A DNA stretch of 58,855 nt from the IMG/VR virus record IMGVR_UViG_3300020200_002601, positions 1 to 58,855 of that record. One strand, given 5' to 3'. Below the pieces are notes generated by a model. It ran no database searches. It was not told where the DNA came from and saw nothing but the letters and a program-made list of their open reading frames with translations. The DNA is from a virus. The translations under genes were made by a program, and so were the position numbers. Within the stretch, counting starts at the first letter, position 1. Every line of letters starts with the position of its first letter. This document shows positions 1 through 8,027 of this stretch, in pieces.

Positions 1-84
1 AACGAGACGGCAACCAAGCTGGTCACCCAGTTTGAGGGTCTCATCTCTGATGAACTGACGTTTGAGTCAGACTCAGAGTTCTAA
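1..84 (+). CDS. C-terminal end of a plus-strand protein (partial)
   Basis: An open frame runs from the first base and gives 27 residues ending in an acidic tail (LISDELTFESDSEF) before TAA at 82-84. It is the only plus-strand coding sequence I can support and converges on the minus-strand block. Its codon choice (CTG, GTC, ACC, CTC) is more GC-rich than the minus-strand genes. Too little is present to name it. The terminator at 104-140 directly follows, which supports a real transcript end. Confidence 0.6.
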   Translation, partial: NETATKLVTQFEGLISDELTFESDSEF

Positions 85-103
85 TCCTTAATTTACTTTA
101 CCG

Positions 104-140
104 CCTCCTCGTCAGCGCAAGTTGACGGGGAGGTATTTTT
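104..140 (+). terminator. Rho-independent terminator of the plus-strand gene
   Basis: An 11-bp stem (104-114 with 123-133, one G-U pair) with an 8-nt loop is followed by TATTTTT on the plus strand. It sits 20 bp after the stop of the partial plus-strand gene. On the minus strand the stem is not followed by a T-run. It also lies at the 3' end of the minus-strand nuclease gene and so marks a convergent boundary. Confidence 0.8.
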
Positions 141-938
141 ATGCTCCTGCTTTCTTTTTTAATCTAAATACCCCGGGTTGGGCAAGCCCCTGTTTTAGCG
201 TGATCACAGTAACTACAGGATTTTGAGTTATCTGTTGGCCTGAAAGATGTATCGTCTATAATTTGCTTAATAGAATCAACAAGATTTATTTTTACATTTT
301 CAATATCTTCCGGCGAAAAGGTATGCCTTTTCCTTCTTCCGGACCTTAAATAATATAGTTCCGCGGTTATCTTTTTGTTGGGAAAAGCTAGTGAAACTGC
401 TAGTGCATATATGCCTAGTTGTAGATTAGTCGAAACATCTTTTTGGGCGACTTCCCACTTACCGGTTTTGTAGTCTATAATTAAAACTTCGTCATCATAT
501 AAATCTATTCTATCTATGTAACCTATAACATTATAGTTCCCTATAATGAAATTAAATTCATATTCTTTATCAAAAACTTCAAAAGTTGACCCTTCATTCT
601 GATCATAAAACTCGTTCAATATGGTTTCGCCGGCTGATATTAAATCAGCTGATATTTTTTTATTGGGATCAAATTTAAATTTTTGAGTTTCGTACTCTGA
701 CTTCAGTTCATCATATGCTATTGGCTTGGTATCACTAACCAAGTTTTCTAAAACAGAGTGAACTATATTGCCGCAACACCGCGGCTTCTCCAAAAAGCCT
801 CGGCTCTTTCTTTATATATGTATAAAAATATTTTGAAGGACACTGTTTATAGGTATCTATCCTTGAGTATGAAAAATCCGTCAAAGACAACCTTTGAATT
901 GGATCTATATCATGTATATTTTTTATCTCTATGGGCAT
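139..938 (-). CDS. RecB/Cas4-family Fe-S PD-(D/E)XK nuclease, read through +1 shifts at CGG
   Basis: Likely exonuclease of the RecB/AddB/Cas4 fold. The zero frame starts at 938 and stops at 735. Skipping the C of CGG at 773-771 joins VL to GNIVH and gives one protein of about 257 residues (stop at 164), or 265 if the second CGG at 175-173 is also shifted (stop at 139). Seen: SYSRIDTYKQCPSKYFY near residues 23-39 (typical N-terminal region with the first cluster cysteine); GNIVHSVLE (motif I, G...H); D-x(n)-IIDYKTGK near 141-160 (catalytic D and D-x-K); QLGIYA near 171; C-SYC-DHAKTGAC near 242-252. The single N-terminal and three C-terminal cysteines are the usual 4Fe-4S set of the family, and they only come together after the shift. 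Which C-terminus is real is uncertain. Confidence 0.85.
173..175 (-). other. In-frame CGG near the nuclease stop: possible +1 shift site
   Basis: Context ACC CGG GGT ATT TAG. In the zero frame only two codons follow before the stop at 164. With a +1 shift the reading is ACPT-GVFRLK and continues for 11 residues to TAA at 139-141. It is the only CGG here that is not forced by a frame break, but it follows the rule of the other twelve. Confidence 0.5.
771..773 (-). other. CGG +1 frameshift site in the nuclease gene
   Basis: Context TTG CGG C. The zero frame reads on for 11 codons to TAG. Skipping C gives EAAVL-GNIVHSV, which restores the motif I glycine and histidine of the RecB-family nuclease and opens the rest of the gene. 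Confidence 0.9.
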
Positions 939-947
939 TAATAATTT

Positions 948-1106
948 TCAATTACCTTCTATTACATTTCCCTCGGAATCATACTCTATTCCATTTTCGT
1001 CAATAATATGACCATTGTGGATATTCTTGTATTTGCCTTCTCCAACCGGAATCCAACCCGTATTTCCTATTTCCATATGATCTTCTTCAATATATGGCCA
1101 CTTCAT
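948..1106 (-). CDS. Small hypothetical protein, 52 aa
   Basis: ATG at 1106-1104, stop TGA at 950-948. The product begins MKWPYIEEDHMEIGNTGW and ends NVIEGN; it is acidic with no membrane segment. It fills the gap between the flanking genes: 5 nt after the upstream stop at 1112 and 9 nt before the nuclease start at 938. I do not recognise it. Tight packing and an undisturbed frame support coding. Confidence 0.65.
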   Translation of the reverse strand: MKWPYIEEDHMEIGNTGWIPVGEGKYKNIHNGHIIDENGIEYDSEGNVIEGN

Positions 1107-1111
1107 GATAC

Positions 1112-1318
1112 CTACTTTACTGAGATAACAATTTCGTTAGCTGTATCCATATTGTAATAGTAACTGAGAAGACAGTATAGATCATATAATTCATCCTCCG
1201 TAGCATAAAAGCCAACTACACCAGATTGAACAAAGAAACTACTACTTTCGTTGGGCTCTTCGTACTCGACAAGAGTTAAGTTATTATAAACTAATCTTCC
1301 TACTTCTTTTTCTTTCAT
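1112..1318 (-). CDS. Hypothetical protein, 68 aa
   Basis: Small acidic protein (MKEKEVGRLVYNNLTLVEYEE...) with no recognised domain. I prefer the ATG at 1318 because GAGGAG lies 4 nt upstream, overlapping the end of the upstream gene; an ATG at 1330 in the same frame would overlap that gene's last codons. The sequence alternates short beta-prone stretches (FFVQSGVVGFYA) with a Tyr-rich helix (DLYCLLSYYY). Function unknown. Confidence 0.65.
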   Translation of the reverse strand: MKEKEVGRLVYNNLTLVEYEEPNESSSFFVQSGVVGFYATEDELYDLYCLLSYYYNMDTANEIVISVK

Positions 1319-1319
1319 A

Positions 1320-1688
1320 TTACTCCTCATCTATTATTGTTATGGGATTAAAGTTTGGATCATTAAGTTTTTCTCTCATATCTCTAACGTATGAATCCCA
1401 ATCTCTTTCATCTTGGGTTTTCTTTTCATAACTAACTTTACCCTTGAAGGGATTTGATTTAAATCTAGTTATAATCACTTTGCCTTGTTGGGTACGCCAT
1501 CTAAGAATACCATTTCTGCAGTCGCAAAAATCATCTGGATGTGGATCAATTTTTCCGAGTGGATCGTATCTACCGCTACAGTTAGCACATTTGCTATACT
1601 TGCCCTTGTTATCGCACCTATTGCATGATTTACAAAAACTCCAGCATGGTTTTTCGGCGGGATTTTGATAAGTTCCAGGTAATGTCAT
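1320..1688 (-). CDS. Cysteine-rich putative zinc-binding protein, 122 aa
   Basis: The N-terminal third holds a dense cysteine cluster (C-x3-C-x2-C-x2-C, then K-C-x2-C and later C-D-C) that looks like zinc ribbons or knuckles, followed by a charged C-terminal half (SYEKKTQDERDWDSYVRDMREKL). The start ATG overlaps the polymerase stop (ATATGA at 1688-1685), so the two are translationally coupled. A role as a DnaE accessory or nucleic-acid-binding protein is inference only. Confidence 0.6.
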   Translation of the reverse strand: MTLPGTYQNPAEKPCWSFCKSCNRCDNKGKYSKCANCSGRYDPLGKIDPHPDDFCDCRNGILRWRTQQGKVIITRFKSNPFKGKVSYEKKTQDERDWDSYVRDMREKLNDPNFNPITIIDEE

Positions 1689-4600
1689 ATGGATGGTTCC
1701 AATTCTATGATTTGCTCTATCAATGGCACTATTTTGGTTGAGGATAAAAGATTAAATTTGTAAGTATATTTACGTCTATCATCTTGAACCTCAAGAAAGA
1801 CTGGCCTATTTCCTTTATTCAAAGATATTATATCATAGATTTTATCTAAAGTCACCTGAGATATAAGGCTATTTAATTTAAATATTATTGGTTTTCCACC
1901 ATGAAATATATTAGCGTTTATTTTTTCTGAAGAATTATAAAATATTTTTACTACTGCATTTTCTTCGTCACTCTCTTTATTTAGGGTTCCATTAATTAAA
2001 AATATATCTCCAGTAGAAAAATAATTTTCTAATATACCTTTAGACGCTCTGGGAAAAACCAAGACCTCTACACTAGAACTTATGTCCTCTAGCTGAAGCT
2101 TGTACATTTTTTCGCCTTTTTTGGTTGTCATTTTTTTAACGGAATCTATTATTCCACCTATCTTTACTTGTGTGCCAGACTCTAGCTCGCTAAGATCTAT
2201 TATTTCATTTGAAATTTGATTACTCATAATTTCCCATATTCCCATAACCGGATGATTAGAAACATATATGCCTAATTCTTGTTTCTCTTTTTCCAGTATT
2301 TGCAGTTCTATTCTTCTTGTTATTTCGAGTGGAACGTCTTCTTCAATAAGTTCGTCGAGCGCACCAGCCGAAGACAGATGTTCTAGTGTAGACTTTTTCA
2401 ATATAGATGGATCGCATCTTCTAAAAAAATCGTACATATTTACGTATGGTTTTTTATTATTCCTACTTTTTACTATTGTTTCAGCAATTGTGTTTCCTAT
2501 TCCGTCTATAGCTGACAGGCCGAAAATGATTTTATTTTCTTCTATAACATCAAAATCTACACCAGACATATTGATAGATGGTGGCATGACTTCCAGGTCC
2601 AATCTTCTACAATCCGTTAAGTAAAAAGATTGCTTGTCTTTATTGCCAACGACTGAAGACATCAAGGCGGCCATATATTCAGTTGTATAGTTTGTTTTTA
2701 AGTAAGCTGTTGTATAAGATATCATGGCATAGCTTGCTGCGTGAGCCCTATTGAATCCATATCCACCGAAATACTCTATGTCAGAATATATTTTATTTGC
2801 TTTTTCAGGAAGCATCCCAGAATTTTTTACGCAACCTTCAACAAACTTAGCCCTAAATAATGCAATCTTGTCCATGAGCTTTTTGCCTATGACCTTACGT
2901 AAATCATCTGCTTCTGCTGAACTAAATCCAGCTAGCTCTCTAGCTACTGCAAGAACATCTTCCTGATACAACATGATTCCCAAAGACTGACCTAAAACTT
3001 TCTCTAATTTTGGGTGATCGTAAAACACCTTAGATTTCCCATGCTTTCGATCTATGTATAGTTTGTCCATTCCAGATCCCATTGGACCAGGGCGATACAA
3101 TGATATAAGGGCCATGATGTCTTCAATGTTTTGGGGCTGCAGCTGCACCATTAACTGTCTCATTCCCGAGGACTCTAGTTGAAAAACTCCGGCACAATTG
3201 CCCTTGCAAAGTTCATTAAATGTTGCTTTATTATCTAATGGAATTTTGTCTATATCTATTTCTATAGCTCTATGTTTTTTAATCAAGTTTATACAAGAAT
3301 CAATTACGCCAAGATTTCTAAGGCCAAGGAAATCAATTTTAAGCAGACCGCACTGTTCAACTCTTCCCATATCCCATTGAGTAACAATTGGATTATCTAC
3401 GCCCTTTTGCATTATCGGCAAGTAGTCAATCAGTGGCCCTTTTGATATTACGATTCCTGCGGCGTGAATTCCAGTTTGTCTCACCAAGCCCTCAAGGGTG
3501 AAAGCTGTGTCTATAATATTTTTAGAATCTTTATCTGAGTTATATTCTTTTTTAAATTCTTCTGTGCTCATACAGTCTGATAGCGATTTTGATACCCCAA
3601 GAACTGGAGGTGGGACTAGTTTAGATACCTTGTCGCCAAAAGAAAAATCATAACCTAAGGCTCTCGCAGCGTCTCTAACGGATTGTTTTGCACCAGTTCT
3701 ATTGAAGGTGCATATATGGGCTACCCTATCATTGCCATATTTATTTCTAGCATAGTCTATTACCCTATCCCTATGCCTATCGTCAAAGTCCAAGTCAATA
3801 TCTGGCATTGACTTTCTTCCCTCAACAAGGAATCTCTCAAATAAGAGTCCAAATTTAACGGGATCTAAATTAGTAATGTCAAATGCGTATGATAAAACGC
3901 TACCCGCAGCAGATCCTCTACCCCACCCTACCCTAATCCCATTAGCTTTTGCCCATCTAACTAGATCCGATACGACCAAGAAGTATTCCGGAAAACCCAT
4001 TTCTTTTACAACTTTTATTTCATGATTGGCTCTATTTATAATATGTTCTGGAAGCTGCTGCCCGTATTTTACCTTAAGCCCATCCCAAGCTAATCTTTCA
4101 AAGTATTCATCTGAAGATTCTTTAGTTGGAATTGGAAATTTTGGAAAATGTATATCTCCAAATTTTAGATTTATATCAACCATATCACAAACTGACATAG
4201 TATTTTTTAGCCAATCACTACTAAACAATAATTCCATTTCCTCATAAGACTTCAGATAAAAATTGTCGCCGGAAAAACAAAACCTATTTGGAGTATGGAT
4301 TGTTGAGTTGGTTGCTACACAGAGCATGACATCGTGAGCCCTAGCGTCGTGTTGATGCACGTAGTGGCAGTCGTTAGTTGGAATCACTTTAGCCCCAATT
4401 GTTTTCGCTATCTCTATAAGCTTATTAGAAATTTTTCTTTGTTCTGTTATTCCATGATTCTGTATTTCTATAAAATAGTTTTCTTTGCCAACTATGCTTT
4501 GCATTTTGTATGCGGCGTTTAGCGCAAAATCATAATCATTTCTTAGCAGCGCTTGACAAACTTCGCTGTTTAGGCAGCCAGATAGAACAATTATCCCCTC

Positions 4601-5018
4601 AGAATATTCTGAAATTAAATCGTGATCTAATCTAGGCTTTACGTAGTACCCCTGCAAGAAAGCCTTAGAGGACATTTTGATGATGTTGTGGTAGCCAATA
4701 TTATTCTTTGCCAGTATAGTTATATGGTAGGGGCCTCTTTGTTCCCACTCGTTTTTAGATGGTCCAGATCTTTCTTCTTCATCTCTATCAAATCTTGTTT
4801 TTCTAGCCTGGTAAAACTCGCTTCCGAAGAATTGGCTTTACTCCAACAGCATTTGCTACGTCATAAAAATCCAACCACGAATGTATGTTGCCATGATCAG
4901 TTGTTGCTAGACCAGACATTCCAAGCGATTTTGCTCTATTTAAATATTCTTCCACATCTCCATGTCCGTCTAACATTGAGAAAACTGTGTGGTTATGAAG
5001 GTTTGTCCAGTTTTTCAA
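1685..5018 (-). CDS. dnaE: DNA polymerase III alpha subunit (DnaE type), joined by a +1 shift at CGG
   Basis: Replicative DNA polymerase, family C. It starts at TTG 5018 (AGGGG upstream; TTGA overlap with the upstream stop). After 64 codons the zero frame dies at 4803; skipping the C of CGG at 4826-4824 joins GVKPIL to GSEFYQARKTRF and gives 1,110 residues, full length for the family. Seen: PHP motifs HNHTVFSMLDG (7-17) and TTDHGN (about 39-44); GWGRGSAAGSVLSYAF; catalytic PDIDLDF near 406; KIDFLGLRNLG near 564 with the third acidic residue; GYGFNRAHAASYA; helix-hairpin-helix DGIGNTIAETIV near 842; an OB-fold near 950-1010. The shift falls at the PIxG motif, where family C polymerases carry glycine. 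An intron or intein is excluded because only one base is extra. Confidence 0.95.
4824..4826 (-). other. CGG +1 frameshift site in dnaE
   Basis: Context ATT CTT CGG A. The zero frame stops 6 codons later. Skipping C gives KPIL-GSEFY, matching the conserved PI-x-G of the PHP domain. CTT CGG A superficially resembles the Ty1 (CUU AGG C) +1 site, but the other sites lack that P-site codon. Confidence 0.92.
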
Positions 5019-5227
5019 CTGATACCCCTATCCTTGTCTGAATTGTTCAAGGAACCATCTCTTGTCTCCCTATATGTAATAATGACTATTCCCCCACAGT
5101 ATTTGCACGGTACAGCTAGTCCCTGTTGGGCAAATGGATTTCTGTACATGTACCCCATCGGCTGATCTGATTTACACTCAGAGCATACCCCTATCACATC
5201 ATCTGGATTTTTTATATTATCAGCCAT
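5015..5227 (-). CDS. Small zinc-ribbon protein, 70 aa
   Basis: Contains C-SEC (C-x2-C) near residue 15 and C-KYC (C-x2-C) near residue 41, a typical zinc ribbon; the C-terminal third is polar. The start overlaps the primase stop (ATGGCTGA), and its own TGA overlaps the TTG start of dnaE, so it sits in a coupled primase / zinc-ribbon / polymerase cluster. A role in replication or as a small regulator is inference from position. Confidence 0.6.
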   Translation of the reverse strand: MADNIKNPDDVIGVCSECKSDQPMGYMYRNPFAQQGLAVPCKYCGGIVIITYRETRDGSLNNSDKDRGIS

Positions 5228-6420
5228 TTTGTTGTTCTTTCACATTTTTATATGCAAATCTTACTGGAGAGGGCATTGATTCTTCGCTGCCCTCCACGTA
5301 CCTATCTCCTATTGTAATCCATTTTTTCTTTTTTTCTAAATTGCAATCTCCGCATCCGACTCCAGCTGAGTTTGCTCTCTCGCAAGTGTAGGGTCTGCCT
5401 CCAATCCCCAACTGCCTTCTTTTAATCCAATCATTTATGTGGCTAGAAGATTTTTCGTAATTGAAGTCATCGCATAGGCTTAATATTTCATATAAAAACT
5501 GTATAGATTCTTCACTGTATGTGAGTATTGAACATAGGAATAACCTAGTTTCATGGCTTAGTGTTTTGGTTCTCTTGGCTTCCTCAACGTGTCTTTTTAT
5601 TGCGGGACAGTTTCTTAATAATTCTTTTTTGGTAAATCTTTTTTCAAACTCCGATAACTCTTTAAAAGACTTGGATCCAAACTTATTAAAATAATCAAGG
5701 AAGTCTTTAGATCTTTCTTTATCTATTTCCATATTATAAGTAAAATTTAAATACCATTTTGCGGCTTTTGCGCTAAACAATTGTTCAGGAATCGTATTGT
5801 CTCTGATCTTTTCACAGTATTTCTTAATGCTAGACATGTCCGAAAACAGTATATCTTTGTCTAAAAGATTCTTATATAAACCGGTATCTTGATGAATGGT
5901 TCCCGGATATCTCCACATTCTTCTCATGTCATAAACACTGAAATCTAAATTGTTCAATTTTAAATCGTCTTTTATTTTATTTGCTATGTATCTATATAGA
6001 TTCGGAAGAACATTTGACGGACTTATGCCCAGACATATAGCCTCGCACTCAATATGGAAACCCTTTTTGCCAGTAAAATATACAATAAGAGCCTCGGCGG
6101 GTATGAATTCTTCCAAGTATGAATATAATTTTCTAGCCTCTACAAGAGATGTTTCTCCATCTTCAGAATCTATATCAAAATAAAGTGAGCCCAACCTAAT
6201 TGATTTGTCTATATCAACTGTGTCGTAATGCCATATTGAGGTATATATTCCGAATGTTTTGGTGCTGTTCTGCGTAGTTATTTACCTCTTTTATGTCGAG
6301 GAAGACAGGAAGATTATCTTTTTTTTCTCTAATAACTTTATTCAAAGACTTTACATATTTTGCTACTTCAACGAATTTCCATCTATTGGTATATTTTGTT
6401 TCATCTGAATTTAGTTTCAT
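5220..6420 (-). CDS. Archaeo-eukaryotic primase with PriL-like Fe-S cysteines, joined by a +1 shift at CGG
   Basis: DNA primase/primase-polymerase of the AEP superfamily; 399 residues after a +1 shift at 6252-6250. The first 56 codons (MKLNSDETKYTNRWKF...) end at a stop at 6214 in the zero frame; the shifted reading continues QHQNI-GIYTSIWHYDT and opens into the catalytic domain, which otherwise has no good start codon (only a TTG). Seen: motif I LYFDIDSED near 79; motif II FTGKKGFHIE near 120; motif III MRRMWRYPGTIHQDTG near 168. A C-terminal cysteine set (NCPAIKR near 271, LCSIL near 296, TCERANSAGVGCGDC near 345-358) resembles the PriL Fe-S region. It would prime for DnaE alongside the nearby DnaB-type helicase. 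Confidence 0.87.
6250..6252 (-). other. CGG +1 frameshift site in the primase gene
   Basis: Context ATT CGG A. Zero frame: 11 more codons, then TGA. Shifted frame: HQNI-GIYTSIW, continuous with the primase catalytic domain. Confidence 0.9.
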
Positions 6421-6566
6421 AGTATTTTTGATTTGTTGTTCTCTTGCTTTACGTTACACACTATTATTTTTTTGTCGTCTTCAAAAAAACAATTATTATT
6501 TCTATAGTACACAGATTCTTTTATGTAGAATTCTATATTAGAAATTATCTTATGTCTTCTTTTCAA
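6417..6566 (-). CDS. Small hypothetical protein with TTG start, 49 aa
   Basis: Open frame from TTG at 6566-6564 (MKRRHKIISNIEFYIKESV...) to TGA at 6419-6417. The stop overlaps the primase ATG as ATGA, the coupling seen elsewhere in this operon, and the ORF fills an otherwise empty 129-nt gap. The start overlaps the end of the HD gene by 17 nt and its ribosome site is weak. The product is basic, then acidic (CFFEDDKK). Function unknown; coding status is moderate. Confidence 0.5.
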   Translation of the reverse strand: MKRRHKIISNIEFYIKESVYYRNNNCFFEDDKKIIVCNVKQENNKSKIL

Positions 6567-7251
6567 TCTCTGCTCTAGGTCCATTTACTCTCCATTGTGG
6601 ATTTATTAGATCACTGTCTTGTATAATTAAATGCATTTTAGATGCAACGTTGTCGGCTAGGTGTACTATGAAATCAAGATAGGTTATTGGATATGTTTCT
6701 GGAACCGGAGACCAAGGACCAAGATGGCATCTAATTAGTCTCAATATTGATTGTATTACCTCTTCTGAAAGATATAGTGTTGATGAGTCTATTTCTGAAG
6801 ACATCTTTTTATCTTTAATTCTACATTGCTCAACAAAACCGCCGACGGCATAGGGATGCATCGGATCATATCTTACGCTTCCATTTTCTGAATCTTTTAC
6901 TCCCTTGCATACGTCATGCAAGAGAGATGCCGCTAATACAACATCCTTTTCTTCTACACTCAAGGTGTAAGAATCAGAAAAAACTGCGGCTATTCTCACG
7001 ACTCTTTTGGTGTGAAGGACGTTGCCACCAACGCCGTGCTCATCCTTGGGATGATATCTTCCGCTAAAACTAGAAGGTATATCCCAAAAGTTTTCTGCTT
7101 TTAAAAGAACTGATCTTACAAAAGATTTAATAGAATCATCTGATATAAAATTTATTTCCTCTAGGAGAGGAGCTAGCTTCTCGTCTTCTGCTTTCAGCAA
7201 AGCATTTGATCTTTTGTCGACGAGAATATCATCTAGTATTGATTTAGTCAT
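6550..7251 (-). CDS. HD-domain phosphohydrolase
   Basis: A single HD domain: HTKRVVRIA (upstream His), SLLHDVCKG near residue 105 (the HD dyad), HPYAVGGF and HLADNVASKM (downstream His and Asp). HD proteins are metal-dependent phosphohydrolases acting on nucleotides or cyclic nucleotides; substrate is not inferable. Length about 233. I chose ATG 7251, just after the upstream TAG, over in-frame ATGs at 7269 and 7278, which overlap the upstream gene. The C-terminus (PRAEIEKKT) is polar. Confidence 0.75.
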   Translation of the reverse strand: MTKSILDDILVDKRSNALLKAEDEKLAPLLEEINFISDDSIKSFVRSVLLKAENFWDIPSSFSGRYHPKDEHGVGGNVLHTKRVVRIAAVFSDSYTLSVEEKDVVLAASLLHDVCKGVKDSENGSVRYDPMHPYAVGGFVEQCRIKDKKMSSEIDSSTLYLSEEVIQSILRLIRCHLGPWSPVPETYPITYLDFIVHLADNVASKMHLIIQDSDLINPQWRVNGPRAEIEKKT

Positions 7252-7253
7252 CT

Positions 7254-8027
7254 CTATTCTTTCTTCCATTTTGAACATGGATCATCAAAGGGGCACTTTT
7301 TACAGTATGATATTAAGCCTCTTTTATTCATAAAAATTTCTGTTGCATCTATTTTATCACACCAATTATCGAAAACCATTATATCATCTTGGCTCAACAA
7401 ATATTCTTGAAAGCCTATATTTTGACTCATCATATCTATGAATCCATATTTTGTTATATGAGACTTGTCCGGATGTCTTGATTCAAATCCCTTTTTCAAG
7501 CATGCAAAATCAGTTTTATAAATATCTTTTTTGCTATTTTTGTAATTAAAGAGTATTTTTATAACATAGAATGTCTTATCAAAATATACTATAACATCAA
7601 ATGAATCTTTTATGCTAATTCCTTTTCTGGTAGAAATGTAGTACTCTTCTGATATTGATATGGGAACAAAATCTATCTTAGAATAATGACTATAGAACAA
7701 CAAGAGTGAGTTCGCGGCTTTTGTAGTTAAGCTAGACATGTTTCCGTAGACTGTTTCATGCTGCTCGGTAATAATGTCATAAGAATTCGTGTCTTTTGGA
7801 AACCACATCTTTTCCCACCTATTTAATATTGCTGCGTAGGAAGGCAAAGATCCAGATTGTTTTTTAAACATAAAAAAACATATAATATTTTTTATTGTTT
7901 TTTCAAATTTGTCTGAATTAATTTCGCGGGAATACATCTTTTCAGACATTTTTTGTATGTGCCTATAGTCAAAAAGTCTCTCGCATATTTGAAAATCTTT
8001 TATTGCCTCGACTGTTATGGTACTCAT
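7254..8027 (-). CDS. Degenerate RecB/Cas4-like Fe-S protein, probably lacking nuclease activity
   Basis: 257 residues. The ends match the family of the nuclease at 139-938: ITVEAIKDFQICERLFDY at 4-21 (cysteine 15) and CKKCPFDDPC at about 242-251, giving the 1+3 cysteine Fe-S pattern. Between them, FDVIVYF...FYVIKILFNYK sits where catalytic D and (D/E)-x-K should be, but the second acidic residue is not visible, so the site looks inactivated. It lies between the helicase and HD genes. It may be a structural or DNA-binding partner of the active nuclease (inference). Confidence 0.6.
   Translation of the reverse strand: MSTITVEAIKDFQICERLFDYRHIQKMSEKMYSREINSDKFEKTIKNIICFFMFKKQSGSLPSYAAILNRWEKMWFPKDTNSYDIITEQHETVYGNMSSLTTKAANSLLLFYSHYSKIDFVPISISEEYYISTRKGISIKDSFDVIVYFDKTFYVIKILFNYKNSKKDIYKTDFACLKKGFESRHPDKSHITKYGFIDMMSQNIGFQEYLLSQDDIMVFDNWCDKIDATEIFMNKRGLISYCKKCPFDDPCSKWKKE

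Noticed and set aside
4676-4826. Intron or intein in dnaE
   Set aside because: The two parts are contiguous at protein level with only one extra base.
4820-4830. Ty1- or prfB-like programmed slippage at CTT CGG in dnaE
   Set aside because: CTT before CGG occurs only once; the other sites have unrelated P-site codons that cannot re-pair in +1.
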